A stretch of DNA of 64,000 nt from Bizionia saleffrena (GCF_008086175.1 NZ_VSKM01000005.1:186001-250000); one strand, 5' to 3'. Shown: positions 17,889 to 28,486, counted from the first letter of the stretch. Program-made: numbers and translations. Notes: generated by a model not told the origin, from the letters alone.

Positions 17889-19208
17889 ATGAAAAACAAA
17901 ATAACCTTTTTATTTTTCTTGTTTACTGTAAGCTTGTTTTCTCAAGAGAATGTACAACGTTTTACTTTGCAGGAAGCAATAAATTTTGCTCTAGTCAATA
18001 ACAGGGCGGTATTAAATGCAGAGCGCGACGTGGACGTTGCAAAACAACAAAAGTGGGAAACTATTGCGTCTGGATTGCCACAATTAAGTGGTAATATCGA
18101 CTACCAAAATAATATAAAACAACAGTTTGAAGGTATCGATTTTGATGGTGACGGAAATGTTGATTTTGGTGCAAAACAATCGATGACGGTTGGAGCAGTA
18201 TTAAATCAGAAAATTTTTGATGGGTCTTATATAGTAGGTTTACAAGCGGCAAAAGTCTTTCTGGAAATTTCTAGAAATGCCAAAGAAAAAACCGATTTAC
18301 AAATTCGTGAAGCCGTTGTTAATGCCTATGGAAACGTTTTACTGTCTGAAGAAAGTTTAGCTATTATAAATAGTAATATTGCTATTCTACAGAAAAATGT
18401 GGATGAAACAACCAAAATTTTCGAAAATGGACTAGAAGAAGAAGAAAGCGTAGAGCAACTTAAAATAACACTTTCAGGTGTTAAAAGTCAGCTAAATAAT
18501 ACGCAACGTCTTAATCTAATTGCCTACCAAATGTTAAATATTACTTTAGGATTGGATGTAAAGACCCCTCTTGATTTAACCGACGATTTAGAATCTTTAA
18601 CGGCTCAGAATATGGATTTAGAGCTTTTAGAAGCCTCAGAAACAGTAAGTGATAATATAGATTATAAAATTGCTGTGAACGATAAAGTGTCTAAAGAACT
18701 TTTGGTGGATTTAGAACGTAGTAAAGCGTTACCAACGTTAAACGCCTTTTTGAATGGCGCTTATATTGGTAATAACGAGGCGTTTCAATTTACGACACGT
18801 AACCAGACTTGGGTGGGGACAGCCGCATTTGGTGCGACTCTAAGTATTCCTGTTTTTAGTTCTGGAATGCGTAGTGCTTCAACACAACGCGCCCGTATTA
18901 ATTTAGAAAAATCAGAATCTAATTTAGTAGAAACCGAACAGCAATTACGTTTAGAAATAGCGGCTGCAAAAAGTGATTACCAATTGGCGATTGAAGAATA
19001 TAGCAACAAAAAAGAAAATTTAAACTTATCAGAACGTATTGAGGCGAAAAACCAAATTAAGTTTTTTGAAGGTGTCGGGTCTAGTTTCGAATTGCGTCAA
19101 GCACAAACGCAATTGTACGCTGCCCAACAAGAGTTTTTGCAAGCAATGCTTAACGTTATTAATAATAAAGCCGAATTAGAAACGGTGCTAAACAGACCAA
19201 CTAACTAA
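17889..19208 (+). CDS. TolC-family outer-membrane efflux channel
   Basis: 439 residues with a signal peptide (ending SLFSQ) and two repeated outer-membrane efflux domains made of long amphipathic helices and short strands. Landmarks are TLQEAINFALVNNRAVLNA at the start of the first repeat and the second-repeat LRLEIAAAKSDYQLA helix. It should form the trimeric exit duct for the RND pump encoded by the next two genes. It sits between the TetR gene (1-base gap) and the adaptor gene (27-base gap). Confidence 0.94.
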   Translation: MKNKITFLFFLFTVSLFSQENVQRFTLQEAINFALVNNRAVLNAERDVDVAKQQKWETIASGLPQLSGNIDYQNNIKQQFEGIDFDGDGNVDFGAKQSMTVGAVLNQKIFDGSYIVGLQAAKVFLEISRNAKEKTDLQIREAVVNAYGNVLLSEESLAIINSNIAILQKNVDETTKIFENGLEEEESVEQLKITLSGVKSQLNNTQRLNLIAYQMLNITLGLDVKTPLDLTDDLESLTAQNMDLELLEASETVSDNIDYKIAVNDKVSKELLVDLERSKALPTLNAFLNGAYIGNNEAFQFTTRNQTWVGTAAFGATLSIPVFSSGMRSASTQRARINLEKSESNLVETEQQLRLEIAAAKSDYQLAIEEYSNKKENLNLSERIEAKNQIKFFEGVGSSFELRQAQTQLYAAQQEFLQAMLNVINNKAELETVLNRPTN

Positions 19209-19235
19209 TCAATATCCCATTAAAAAATCATAACA

Positions 19236-20417
19236 ATGAAAATTATATACCCTTTATTAATTGTCTTAGTTCTTTTGTCCTCTTGTGGTGACGCTAAAAA
19301 AAACTCGGTGGAAAGCGTTTTAGATAGCAATAATTTAGAAAAAATTAGAGGAAAACGTACTAGTTTAGTGGAAGAGCAGAAAACGATTGACGATAAAATA
19401 AAACTATTAGATCAAGCGATTTCAAGAATAGATACCGTTAAAAATGTGCCACTTATAACAACCTTTAAAGCCAAAGAAGAAGTGTTTAATCACATTTTAG
19501 AAATTCAAGGAAATGTATCGACTAAAAATCTAATCGTTATTACCCCCGAGTACAACGGTATTTTAACTAATGTGTACGTAAAAGAGGGCGAAAAAGTAAA
19601 AAAAGGACAACTCTTAGCGAAAATTGACGATGGCGGGTTAAGTCAGCAATTGGCACAACTAAAAATCCAGTCCGATTTAGCAAAAACAACCTTCGAGAGA
19701 CAAAAGAGACTTTGGGATCAACAAATTGGGAGTGAAATACAATTTCTACAAGCAAAATCTAGCTACGATGGTCAGCAAGAATCGATGAATCAATTACAGA
19801 AACAAATTGCAAAAACGATGGTTAGAGCGCCGTTTTCTGGAACTATAGATAATATAATCACCGAGCAAGGAAGTGTTGTCTCTGCGGGGCAATCGCAATT
19901 AATTCGTATTGTTAACTTAAACGATATGTACATTGAAACGGATGTGCCCGAACGCTATATCTCTACCATTGTGGAAGGGAATAAAGTAGAAGTTGCTTTT
20001 CCTGTTTTAGGAAAAACCTTAGAAACGACAGTAGAGCAAGCAGCCAATTTTATAGATCCTACAAACCGTACGTTTAAAGTTAAAATTACAATCCCAAATA
20101 AAGAGAAAACAGTAAAACCAAACTTAACAGCTCGTCTTAAAATTAACGACTATACTAACGAAAAGGCATTGCTTGTACCCTTAAGTATTATTTCTGAAAA
20201 CGCAGATGGAGAACAGTATCTGTATGTGGTAGAAGATAAAAACGATGCTGGCGAAGGCGTTGCAAAACGGGTTATTATCAAGACAGGAAAAACACAAGGC
20301 GATGTTATCGAAGTGCTAAGCGGTATTAAAGATGGTGAAGAAATTATTCAAGAAGGAGCGCGTAGTGTAAAAGAAGGACAAATCGTTAAAGTTTTAACCG
20401 TTGAAACCATAAAATAA
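19236..20417 (+). CDS. RND efflux periplasmic adaptor (membrane-fusion protein)
   Basis: 393-residue lipoprotein (signal LLSSCGD) with the domain order of the family: coiled-coil at about 30-60, lipoyl/barrel-sandwich half motif near GILTNVYVKEGEKVKKGQLLAKIDDG, a helical hairpin, the second lipoyl half (MVRAPFSGTIDNI), a beta-barrel and a membrane-proximal domain ending EGQIVKVL. Bridges the RND permease and TolC. Its stop overlaps the permease start (TAATG). Confidence 0.95.
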   Translation: MKIIYPLLIVLVLLSSCGDAKKNSVESVLDSNNLEKIRGKRTSLVEEQKTIDDKIKLLDQAISRIDTVKNVPLITTFKAKEEVFNHILEIQGNVSTKNLIVITPEYNGILTNVYVKEGEKVKKGQLLAKIDDGGLSQQLAQLKIQSDLAKTTFERQKRLWDQQIGSEIQFLQAKSSYDGQQESMNQLQKQIAKTMVRAPFSGTIDNIITEQGSVVSAGQSQLIRIVNLNDMYIETDVPERYISTIVEGNKVEVAFPVLGKTLETTVEQAANFIDPTNRTFKVKITIPNKEKTVKPNLTARLKINDYTNEKALLVPLSIISENADGEQYLYVVEDKNDAGEGVAKRVIIKTGKTQGDVIEVLSGIKDGEEIIQEGARSVKEGQIVKVLTVETIK

Positions 20418-23400
20418 TGGCCAAAAAGAAAAAGCAAATCGAAAAAGAGTTTGGGTTATCCTCATGGGCCATAAACAATAAGACAACTATTTATGTACTT
20501 ATTGCTGTTATTTTCTACTTAGGAATTACGGCCTTCTTTAGCATGGCGCGAGAAAGTTTTCCAGAGGTTAACGAAACCAAAATCTATATTAGTTCTATTT
20601 ATCCAGGAAACACAGCCGAAGATATAGAGAAATTAATTACCGATCCGTTAGAAGACAAGCTAAGAACTGTTAGTAATCTTGTAGAAATCACATCGACGTC
20701 GCAGGAAGATTATTCTATGGTAATTATCGAGTTCGACGCGCATATTACAGTAGAACAAGCAAAGCAGAAGGTAAAAGATGAAATAGATTCTGAAACCGCT
20801 GGAGAAGATTGGCCAACATTTAATGGGGCTAAAGTAGAGCCCGATGTTTTTGAGTTGAGCTTATCGGAAGAAATGCCGATTCTTAACATTAATATCTCTG
20901 GAGATTATACCATCGAAAGATTAAAGGAATTTGCAGAGTATCTGCAGGATGATATCGAAGATCTTTCAGAAATTAAGAAAGCAGATATTCGTGGTGCTCA
21001 GGAAAAAGAGGTGGAAGTTGCTGTAGATATCTATAAAATGATGGCGGCCGAAGTTAGCTTTACAGATATTATAAACGCTATTAATGGTGGTAACGTAACG
21101 ATGTCTGCAGGAAATTTAAAAGCCAGCGGACAGCGTCGTACGATTAGGATATTAGGAGAAATAGAAACCCCTTCTGAATTAGAAAACTTCGTCGTAAAAG
21201 CTGAAAAAGGAAAAGCTATTTACTTAAAGGATGTGGCTGAGGTTCGTTTTAAGGAGGAAGAAAGTACCACGTTTGCTCGAGAATTTGGTAAACCTGTAGT
21301 GATGCTCGACGTAAAAAAGCGAGCAGGTAAAAATATGGTGGATGCTGCCGAGAAAATTCAAGAGATTGTTAAACACGCTAAAAGCGATGTGTTTCCACAA
21401 GATTTAGAAGTTACAATTACCAACGATCAATCTTCAGTAACTATCGCCGCAGTAGACGATTTGGTAAACAATATTATTTTTGGTGTTATTTTAGTAGTCA
21501 CGGTTTTAATGTTCTTTTTAGGATTTAAAAATGCGATTTTTGTTGGTTTTGCCATACCAATGTCTATGTTTATGTCTTTAATGATACTAGAAGCATTGGG
21601 ACAGAGTTTAAACACAATGGTATTGTTTGGTCTTATTATGGGCCTAGGAATGCTGGTGGATAATGGTATTGTGGTAGTAGAAAACGTGTACCGTTTAATG
21701 GATGAAGAAGGTATGGGGCGTGTAGAAGCAGCGAAAAAAGGAATTGCTGAAATAGCTTTCCCAATAATTATCTCTACGGCGACAACGGTTGCCGCATTTA
21801 TTCCGTTAGGATTATGGCCTGGAATTATGGGGCAATTTATGATGATTCTTCCTATTACGCTATCGGTTGTTTTAGGGTCTTCATTATTTGTTGCAATCTT
21901 TTTCAACTCGGTATTGGTCTCTAATTTTATGAGTATCGAAGATAAAGATATGCCACTAAACAAAATTATCCGTATTACAGTAATTATGGCGGCTATAGGT
22001 CTATTAGTCATTATTTTTGGCGGTGATTATAGTGCTTTGGGTGTGTTAATGGTGTTTACCGCTATTATGCTTTGGGTGTATCGCTTATTACTTCGTAAAT
22101 GGGCAAATAGTTTTCAAACTAAAACGTTAGTGCGTTTGGAGAACTGGTACGAGCGCCAATTACGCGGCGCATTGTCTGGAAAACGTCCTTACTTTTTAAG
22201 TATCGGTACTTTTGCTTTATTAATAGTATCGTTTGTTGTCTTCGGTATTTCTTTAGCAACACAGCGCACGAAGGTGGAGTTTTTCCCCGATAATAAACCA
22301 AATCAAATTATTGTATACATCGAGTATCCACAAGGTACAGCCATTGAAAAAACAAATGCGATAACCAAAGAAATCGAACAGCGCGTATATTCTGTTTTAA
22401 ATAGCGATCAATATGTAGATGATGGTTATAATTTCTTAGTCGAAAGTGCGGTGTCTCAAGTGGGAGAAGGTGCAGGGAATCCGCGAACCGATGGAGGATC
22501 AGCAGCCGAAATGCCGCATAAAGGTAAGATAACGGCATCGATGCGAGAATTTAAATACCGCCGTGGTGAAGACAGTGAACTGCTGCGTCAAAAAGTGCAA
22601 GAAGCGTTAGTCGGCATTTATCCTGGGGTTTTAATTTCTGTAGAGAAAGATGCCAATGGACCGCCAGCAGGCTCACCGATTAACATAGAAATAGAAGGAG
22701 ACGATTACGACGAGTTAATTGCCACAGCCGAAAAAATGCGAGAATTTATTAATTCCAAGAATATTCCTGGAATTGACGAACTTAAAATTGATGTGAATAA
22801 AGACAAGCCAACAATGCTTGTAGAAATAGATAGAGAGAAAGCAGGTGAATTAGGGGTAAGTGCTTCGCAGGTTGGTCAACAATTGCGTAATTCTATATTT
22901 GGTGCCAAAGCCGGTATTTACAAAGAAGATGGTGAGGATTACGATATTTATATCCGTTTTAACGAAGAGAATCGTTATAATACGAGTGCTTTGTTTAATC
23001 AAAATTTAACCTTTAGAGATAATACGGGACAAATTAAAAACATTCCACTCTCTGCCGTGTCTAAACATAAAAACAACTCTGGGTTTAGTGCCATTAAACA
23101 CAAAGATGTTAAACGTGTAGTTACAGTGTACTCGGCCTTATCGCCCGGTTTTACCGATGCGGGAGCAATTGTTGCTCAAGTTCAGAATGAAATGAAAAGC
23201 TACAAAGGCTTGCCAGGAAACATAAAGGTAGATTATACAGGTCAAATTGAAGAACAAAACAAACAAATGGCCTTTTTAATGAAAGCGCTGTTTGTAGGGT
23301 TAGGGCTTATTTTCTTTATTTTAATTTTTCAATTCAACTCAATATCTAAACCAGCAATTATTATGATGGCTATTTTCTTGAGTTTAATAGGTGTCTTTGG

Positions 23401-23914
23401 AGGTATTGTTATCTCTGGAAGTGCTTTCGTTATTATGATGACAATGGTAGGGATTATCTCTCTAGCTGGTATTGTAGTTAATAATGGTGTGGTGCTTTTA
23501 GATTACGCGCAGTTACTAATAGATAGAAAAAAGCACGAACTCGATTTAGAAAAACACGAGTATTTAGAGCATAACGATCTTTACGAAAGTATAGTTAAAG
23601 CTGGTAAAGCGCGTTTAAGACCCGTTTTACTTACGGCTATTACAACCATTTTAGGTTTAGTGCCATTGGCGATTGGGTTAAATATTAACTTCTTCACCTT
23701 GTTTTCAGATTTCGATCCGAACATTTATATGGGAGGTGATAACGTAGTGTTTTGGGGGCCTTTAGCATGGACCGTTATTTACGGATTGTTAATAGCAACC
23801 TTCTTAACCTTAATACTGGTACCGGTTTTATTTTTCTTAATAATGAAATTTAAAATGTGGTTGAGAGAAAAAATGTCTGACAAAACAGAAGATGTCGTTG
23901 TTGTAGAAGAGTAA
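20417..23914 (+). CDS. RND-family efflux permease
   Basis: Proton-driven inner-membrane pump. 1165 residues, about 100 longer than AcrB-type proteins because of longer cytoplasmic/central inserts (around 510-590) and a charged C-terminal tail. Two RND repeats are visible, each with one N-terminal membrane helix, a large periplasmic domain (porter and docking) and a block of membrane helices. Helix 4 has the GLIMGLGMLVDNGIVVVENV motif with the proton-relay Asp, matched by GIVVNNGVVLLDYAQL in the second half. Charged-residue composition does not clearly match metal pumps, so drug or lipid-like substrates are possible. Confidence 0.94.
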   Translation: MAKKKKQIEKEFGLSSWAINNKTTIYVLIAVIFYLGITAFFSMARESFPEVNETKIYISSIYPGNTAEDIEKLITDPLEDKLRTVSNLVEITSTSQEDYSMVIIEFDAHITVEQAKQKVKDEIDSETAGEDWPTFNGAKVEPDVFELSLSEEMPILNINISGDYTIERLKEFAEYLQDDIEDLSEIKKADIRGAQEKEVEVAVDIYKMMAAEVSFTDIINAINGGNVTMSAGNLKASGQRRTIRILGEIETPSELENFVVKAEKGKAIYLKDVAEVRFKEEESTTFAREFGKPVVMLDVKKRAGKNMVDAAEKIQEIVKHAKSDVFPQDLEVTITNDQSSVTIAAVDDLVNNIIFGVILVVTVLMFFLGFKNAIFVGFAIPMSMFMSLMILEALGQSLNTMVLFGLIMGLGMLVDNGIVVVENVYRLMDEEGMGRVEAAKKGIAEIAFPIIISTATTVAAFIPLGLWPGIMGQFMMILPITLSVVLGSSLFVAIFFNSVLVSNFMSIEDKDMPLNKIIRITVIMAAIGLLVIIFGGDYSALGVLMVFTAIMLWVYRLLLRKWANSFQTKTLVRLENWYERQLRGALSGKRPYFLSIGTFALLIVSFVVFGISLATQRTKVEFFPDNKPNQIIVYIEYPQGTAIEKTNAITKEIEQRVYSVLNSDQYVDDGYNFLVESAVSQVGEGAGNPRTDGGSAAEMPHKGKITASMREFKYRRGEDSELLRQKVQEALVGIYPGVLISVEKDANGPPAGSPINIEIEGDDYDELIATAEKMREFINSKNIPGIDELKIDVNKDKPTMLVEIDREKAGELGVSASQVGQQLRNSIFGAKAGIYKEDGEDYDIYIRFNEENRYNTSALFNQNLTFRDNTGQIKNIPLSAVSKHKNNSGFSAIKHKDVKRVVTVYSALSPGFTDAGAIVAQVQNEMKSYKGLPGNIKVDYTGQIEEQNKQMAFLMKALFVGLGLIFFILIFQFNSISKPAIIMMAIFLSLIGVFGGIVISGSAFVIMMTMVGIISLAGIVVNNGVVLLDYAQLLIDRKKHELDLEKHEYLEHNDLYESIVKAGKARLRPVLLTAITTILGLVPLAIGLNINFFTLFSDFDPNIYMGGDNVVFWGPLAWTVIYGLLIATFLTLILVPVLFFLIMKFKMWLREKMSDKTEDVVVVEE

Positions 23915-23931
23915 AATTTAAATAAAAAAGT

Positions 23932-23966
23932 AAAAAGCCTGTGACTATTATAATCACAGGCTTTTT
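23932..23966 (+). terminator. Terminator of the efflux operon
   Basis: Perfect 13-bp stem (AAAAAGCCTGTGA with TCACAGGCTTTTT) and a 9-base loop, just after the RND permease. Confidence 0.92.
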
Positions 23967-24015
23967 GTATCTCATCAAATAATAAATATTAAATTTGCAG
24001 TTATAAAATCATACT

Positions 24016-25767
24016 ATGTACAGAAGTCATACTTGCGGCGAATTAAATGCATCGCATATAAATACAGAAGTTACCCTTTCTGGTTGGGTACAAAAATCTA
24101 GAGATAAAGGATTTATTATTTGGGTCGATTTGCGCGACCGTTATGGTATTACTCAACTCGTTTTCGATGAAGAGCGTACGCCAAAAGAAATGATGGATCG
24201 CGCCCAGAAATTGGGTCGAGAGTTTGTTATACAAGTCAAAGGAAAGGTGATTGAGCGCGCTTCAAAAAACCCGAACATGCCGACTGGTGATATCGAATTG
24301 TTAGTATCAGAATTAACAGTTTTAAACGAATCACTTTTACCTCCGTTTACTATTGAAGATAAAACCGACGGTGGTGAAGATTTACGTATGAAATATCGCT
24401 ATTTAGATATACGTAGAAATCCCGTAAAAAACAACTTGATTTTTAGACATAAAGTGACACAGCAGGTTAGAAACTTCTTATCTAATGAAGGTTTTATAGA
24501 AGTTGAAACACCGTACTTAATTAAATCTACACCGGAAGGCGCACGAGATTTTGTGGTACCTAGTCGCATGAACGAGGGCCAGTTTTATGCTTTGCCACAA
24601 TCGCCACAAACCTTTAAGCAACTACTTATGGTAGGGGGAATGGATAAGTATTTTCAGATTGTAAAATGCTTTAGAGATGAAGATTTACGTGCCGACAGAC
24701 AGCCAGAATTTACACAAATTGATTGTGAAATGGCGTTTGTAGATCAAGAAGATATTTTAAATGTTTTTGAAGGATTAACACGACACTTACTTAAAGAAGT
24801 AAATGGTGTTACTGTAGATAAATTTCCGAGAATGCTTTACGACGACGCGATGCGTTTATACGGAAATGATAAACCAGACATTCGTTTCGGAATGGAGTTT
24901 GGCGAATTAAACGCAGTAGCCCAACATAAAGAGTTTGGCGTATTTAATGCGGCAGAACTAGTAGTTGGTATTGCTGTTCCTGGCGGAAATACGTATACAA
25001 GAAAAGAAATCGATAAATTAATCGACTGGGTGAAGCGTCCGCAAGTAGGAGCTTTAGGAATGGTGTATTCGCGTTGTAATGACGATGGAAGCTTTAAATC
25101 CTCCGTAGATAAGTTTTACGACCAAGACGATTTAGTACAATGGGCACAAGTTACTGGTGCAAAAGCGGGTGATTTAATTTGTATCCTTTCGGGAGATAAA
25201 AATAAAGTAAGAGCACAATTAAGTGCGTTAAGAATGGAATTGGCAGAGCGTTTAGGGTTACGTAAGCCTAACGAATTTGCTCCGCTTTGGGTAATGGATT
25301 TTCCGTTATTAGAATTAGATGAAGAAACGGGGCGTTACCACGCTATGCACCATCCGTTTACCTCACCAAAACCGGGGCAAATAGAATTATTAGATTCAAA
25401 TCCGGGTGACGTTAAAGCCAATGCTTACGATTTAGTATTAAATGGTAATGAAATAGGCGGCGGTTCTATTCGTATTCACGATAAAGAAATACAGGGTATT
25501 ATGCTTAAACATTTAGGATTCTCTAAAGAAGAAGCGAAAGCTCAGTTCGGCTTTTTAATGGATGCTTTCGAATATGGCGCACCACCACACGGAGGTTTAG
25601 CTTTTGGATTAGACAGATTGGTCGCTATATTAGGCGGGCAAGAAACGATTAGAGACTTTATTGCGTTTCCTAAAAATAATTCAGGTCGCGATGTTATGAT
25701 CGATGCTCCTGCTGCAATAGACGAAAAACAGCTCAAAGAACTAAGTTTAAAATTAGATCTGAAATAG
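24016..25767 (+). CDS. aspS: Aspartyl-tRNA synthetase
   Basis: Class II synthetase charging tRNA-Asp. 583 residues: N-terminal OB-fold anticodon-binding domain (about 1-110, starting [14 protein letters not shown]), then the catalytic core with motif 1, motif 2 ([18 protein letters not shown]) and motif 3 ([15 protein letters not shown]), and the bacterial-type GAD insertion (about 290-420). Length and insertion fit the bacterial AspRS; without a close comparison I cannot tell a discriminating from a non-discriminating form. Single gene, closed by a terminator. Confidence 0.97.
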   Translation: MYRSHTCGELNASHINTEVTLSGWVQKSRDKGFIIWVDLRDRYGITQLVFDEERTPKEMMDRAQKLGREFVIQVKGKVIERASKNPNMPTGDIELLVSELTVLNESLLPPFTIEDKTDGGEDLRMKYRYLDIRRNPVKNNLIFRHKVTQQVRNFLSNEGFIEVETPYLIKSTPEGARDFVVPSRMNEGQFYALPQSPQTFKQLLMVGGMDKYFQIVKCFRDEDLRADRQPEFTQIDCEMAFVDQEDILNVFEGLTRHLLKEVNGVTVDKFPRMLYDDAMRLYGNDKPDIRFGMEFGELNAVAQHKEFGVFNAAELVVGIAVPGGNTYTRKEIDKLIDWVKRPQVGALGMVYSRCNDDGSFKSSVDKFYDQDDLVQWAQVTGAKAGDLICILSGDKNKVRAQLSALRMELAERLGLRKPNEFAPLWVMDFPLLELDEETGRYHAMHHPFTSPKPGQIELLDSNPGDVKANAYDLVLNGNEIGGGSIRIHDKEIQGIMLKHLGFSKEEAKAQFGFLMDAFEYGAPPHGGLAFGLDRLVAILGGQETIRDFIAFPKNNSGRDVMIDAPAAIDEKQLKELSLKLDLK

Positions 25768-25775
25768 AAAAGGAT

Positions 25776-25803
25776 AAGAATCCTGCCAGTTGCAGGATTC
25801 TTT
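25776..25803 (+). terminator. Terminator after aspS
   Basis: AAGAATCCTGC pairs with GCAGGATTCTT (11 bp) around CAGTT, followed by T's. Confidence 0.85.
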
Positions 25804-25861
25804 GATAATTTTATATTGTACCCATAATACAATCTATGCCTTTAAATAGTATAGCAATATA

Positions 25862-27652
25862 ATGCAAGGAAAACATCCCATATTTAAAAAAATATTAATT
25901 TGGAGAGCAAAGCATATTTCGCATAAGCAATTTGTTTACATTTTAAGTATTCTAGTCGGTTTTACGTCTGGAGTAGGGGCCGTTGTATTAAAAAATTTAA
26001 CGCATTTTATTCAGCATTTATTAGAGAATAATTTACTTAATTATTTACATAATGCGTTTTATTTTGTGTTTCCAATAATTGGGTTTGCCTTAGTGTACCT
26101 AATAATGAAATATGTTATTAGGCACAAGGTGAGCCATGGTATCCCCTCGACGTTATACGCTATTTCCAAGCGTAAAGGTATTATGAAACGGTACCAAATG
26201 TTGGGGTCTATTTTAACAGCTCCTATAACCGTTGGTTTTGGGGGGTCTGTAGGGTTAGAGGGACCAACAGTGGCGACGGGAGCCGCTATAAGTTCTAACA
26301 TTTCGAGAATGTTTAGAATGAATCAGAAAACGAAAACACTCTTAATAGGTTGTGCCGCTGCAGGCGCGTTGTCTTCCATATTTAAAGCGCCCGTTGCCGC
26401 CATTATTTTTGCGGTAGAGGTGTTTAGTTTGGATTTAACAATAGTCTCTATGTTGCCGCTACTGCTAGCATCGCTTTCGGGGATTTTTACGTCCTATTTC
26501 TTTTTTGGTGACGATATTTTATTACCCTTTAAAATAGAAGAAGGGTTTACGCTAAGCGATATTCCATTCTATATCATTTTAGGAATTTGTTCCGCTTTTG
26601 TCTCTATTTATTTTACCGAAGTCTACGACCGGATTCAAAACTTTTTTGATGGCATAGCTTCACCCGTCAAGCGTTTTCTTATCGGTGGTATTTCTATTGG
26701 TATTTTAATTTATTTTATTCCTCCGCTCTATGGTGAGGGTTTCGATGTCTTAAATAATTTAATAGCAGGGAACCCGGAAAAGGCGATGGTTAATAATTTC
26801 TTTAATTTAGACTTGTCTAACGTCTGGATTGTTATAACGCTGCTTCTTGGTTTAGTGATATTTAAAGTCATTGCTAGTGCGTTAACCTTTGGTGCAGGTG
26901 GTGTTGGAGGTATTTTTGCTCCAACGCTATTTATGGGTGGTATAATGGGGAATTGTGTGGCTAAAATAGCGAACAACTGCGGTCTCCTTAACGCGCCAAT
27001 CTCCGAAAGTAATTTTACACTGGTAGGAATGGCCGGGTTACTGGCCGGAGTATTGCATGCTCCATTAACAGCAATATTTTTAATTGCCGAACTTACTAGC
27101 GGATACGAGTTGTTTGTACCCTTAATGCTTACCGCTGCTATTTCTTTCGGTATTACAAAAATATTTGCACCACATTCTGTGTATGCGATGGAACTGGGTA
27201 GAAAAGGCGAATTAATCACGCATGATAAAGATCACGCCGTGCTTACCTTAATGGAAATTGATAAAGTTATCGAAACCAATTTTGTAACTATAACGACCAA
27301 AATGACACTTGGTGAGATTGTACATCAGGCGGTAGTAAAATCAAATAGAAATATATTTCCGGTAGTCGACGAAGAAACAAAAGAGCTTAGAGGCGTCATT
27401 CTGCTAGACGATATCCGTTCTATAATGTTCGATCAGACGCTTTATAACGATGTTTTAGCCAGCGAAGTAATGCAGAAACCACCAGAGATTATTAACTTTA
27501 CCACCGATAAAATGACAAGCATTATGAAGAAATTTCAAGACAGTGGCGCTTGGAATCTTCCCGTTGTTCAAAACAATGTGTACATCGGTTTTATCTCGAA
27601 ATCTAAGCTGTTAACGGCTTACAGACGTCAATTAATAAATTACACTAAATAA
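25862..27652 (+). CDS. CLC-family chloride channel/transporter with two CBS domains
   Basis: 596 residues. The membrane part (about 20-430) carries the CLC anion-selectivity motifs: a GSVGLEGPTVATG segment holding the gating Glu, and GVGGIFAPTLFMGG (the GxFxP motif). The C-terminal cytoplasmic part (about 455-590) is a pair of CBS domains, which usually bind adenine nucleotides and control opening. Whether it acts as a channel or as a chloride/proton exchanger cannot be told from sequence alone. A small membrane protein gene follows 4 bases later. Confidence 0.93.
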   Translation: MQGKHPIFKKILIWRAKHISHKQFVYILSILVGFTSGVGAVVLKNLTHFIQHLLENNLLNYLHNAFYFVFPIIGFALVYLIMKYVIRHKVSHGIPSTLYAISKRKGIMKRYQMLGSILTAPITVGFGGSVGLEGPTVATGAAISSNISRMFRMNQKTKTLLIGCAAAGALSSIFKAPVAAIIFAVEVFSLDLTIVSMLPLLLASLSGIFTSYFFFGDDILLPFKIEEGFTLSDIPFYIILGICSAFVSIYFTEVYDRIQNFFDGIASPVKRFLIGGISIGILIYFIPPLYGEGFDVLNNLIAGNPEKAMVNNFFNLDLSNVWIVITLLLGLVIFKVIASALTFGAGGVGGIFAPTLFMGGIMGNCVAKIANNCGLLNAPISESNFTLVGMAGLLAGVLHAPLTAIFLIAELTSGYELFVPLMLTAAISFGITKIFAPHSVYAMELGRKGELITHDKDHAVLTLMEIDKVIETNFVTITTKMTLGEIVHQAVVKSNRNIFPVVDEETKELRGVILLDDIRSIMFDQTLYNDVLASEVMQKPPEIINFTTDKMTSIMKKFQDSGAWNLPVVQNNVYIGFISKSKLLTAYRRQLINYTK

Positions 27653-27656
27653 TATT

Positions 27657-27887
27657 ATGAAATATATACTCCTAATCGTTTTTATCGTCTGTGTAACCAG
27701 TATTATTCTAGGATACAATCTAGACGTAAGTTATGGAGAAAAACTTATAGGCGGCGGCGTATTAGGGTTGTTTTTCGTATTCATTCCGCTATTCTCTTAT
27801 CACCGATGGAAAGGAAGAGATATTAAAGAATACATGATAACTAAAGAGAATTTAGATAAAATGCGCGATAAAGAACGTCGTAAATAA
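27657..27887 (+). CDS. Small two-TM membrane protein next to the CLC gene
   Basis: 76 residues: two hydrophobic helices (about 3-20 and 32-48) joined by a short polar loop, then a strongly basic cytoplasmic tail (KENLDKMRDKERRK). It starts 4 bases after the CLC gene, so it is probably co-translated. Function unknown; the coupling suggests it might assist or modulate the channel, but nothing in the sequence shows this. Confidence 0.75.
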   Translation: MKYILLIVFIVCVTSIILGYNLDVSYGEKLIGGGVLGLFFVFIPLFSYHRWKGRDIKEYMITKENLDKMRDKERRK

Positions 27888-27891
27888 TAAT

Positions 27892-27984
27892 TAGGGCATT
27901 CTTTTTTTTAGAAAAAAAGCCACGCTTTCCGCTCTATCTTTTTTACGAAAAAGTAAAAAAGGATGCCGCATCAATCGCTAATGC
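27892..27984. repeat. Interspersed intergenic repeat of the Bacteroidota type
   Basis: The 93-base stretch runs from TTAGGGCATT through GCTTTCCGCTCTATC and an internal inverted pair (CTTTTTTAC/GTAAAAAAG) to GGATGCCGCATCAATCGCTA-ATGC. From memory, this pattern (GGGCGTT ... GGGCTTTCCGCTATATC ... GGATGCCGCTTCAATCCCTAACGC) is scattered in intergenic regions of many Flavobacteriaceae genomes. It lies between convergent genes (27887 and 27992), the usual location, and its inner hairpin could also act as a terminator. Only one copy is in the window. Confidence 0.65.
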
Positions 27985-27991
27985 AGACCTT

Positions 27992-28441
27992 TTAATTAAG
28001 ATTTCTCTTCTCGATAAAAAAACGTTTCATTAATGCAGACGCTTCCTCAGCTAAAAGACCACCTTCAATTTTAGTTTTAGGATGTAGTTTGGTATTCAAA
28101 TTAATGCAACCGCGTTGGGCATCACTCGCGCCGTAAATAATAGTTGCTATCTGACTCCAATATAAAGCACCAGCACACATTTGGCAAGGTTCTAACGTTA
28201 CGTATAGCGTACAATTGTGTAAATACTTTCCACCTAGAAAATGCGATGCTGCCGTAATGGCTTGCATCTCGGCGTGAGCCGTTACATCGTTAAGTAGTTC
28301 GGTAAGATTATGAGTGCGCGCAATTATTTTATCGTCTATAACTATTACAGCGCCAACTGGTATTTCACCTTTTTCGAAAGCAGCTTCAGCTTCAGCCAAT
28401 GCTTTTTTCATAAAATAGGTGGGGTTAAAAGGGTTTTCCAT
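27992..28441 (-). CDS. tadA: tRNA-specific adenosine deaminase
   Basis: Converts adenosine 34 of tRNA-Arg(ACG) to inosine for wobble decoding. The 149-residue protein has the zinc/catalytic set of the cytidine-deaminase fold: His56-Ala-Glu58 (HAEMQAI) and Cys86-x-x-Cys89 (PCQMC). Other conserved parts are IPVGAVIV and a C-terminal LMKRFF helix. Size is right for TadA rather than for guanine or cytosine deaminases. It runs toward the interspersed repeat and lies downstream of the M36 protease terminator. Confidence 0.94.
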   Translation of the reverse strand: MENPFNPTYFMKKALAEAEAAFEKGEIPVGAVIVIDDKIIARTHNLTELLNDVTAHAEMQAITAASHFLGGKYLHNCTLYVTLEPCQMCAGALYWSQIATIIYGASDAQRGCINLNTKLHPKTKIEGGLLAEEASALMKRFFIEKRNLN

Positions 28442-28456
28442 AAGAATAAAAATAAA

Positions 28457-28486
28457 AAAAGGCAGCTAAGAAATTAGCTGCCTTTT
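28457..28486 (-). terminator. Terminator of the M36 metalloprotease gene
   Basis: AAAAGGCAGCTAA pairs with TTAGCTGCCTTTT (13 bp) around GAAA. Lies 20 bases after the protease stop on the minus strand. Confidence 0.9.
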
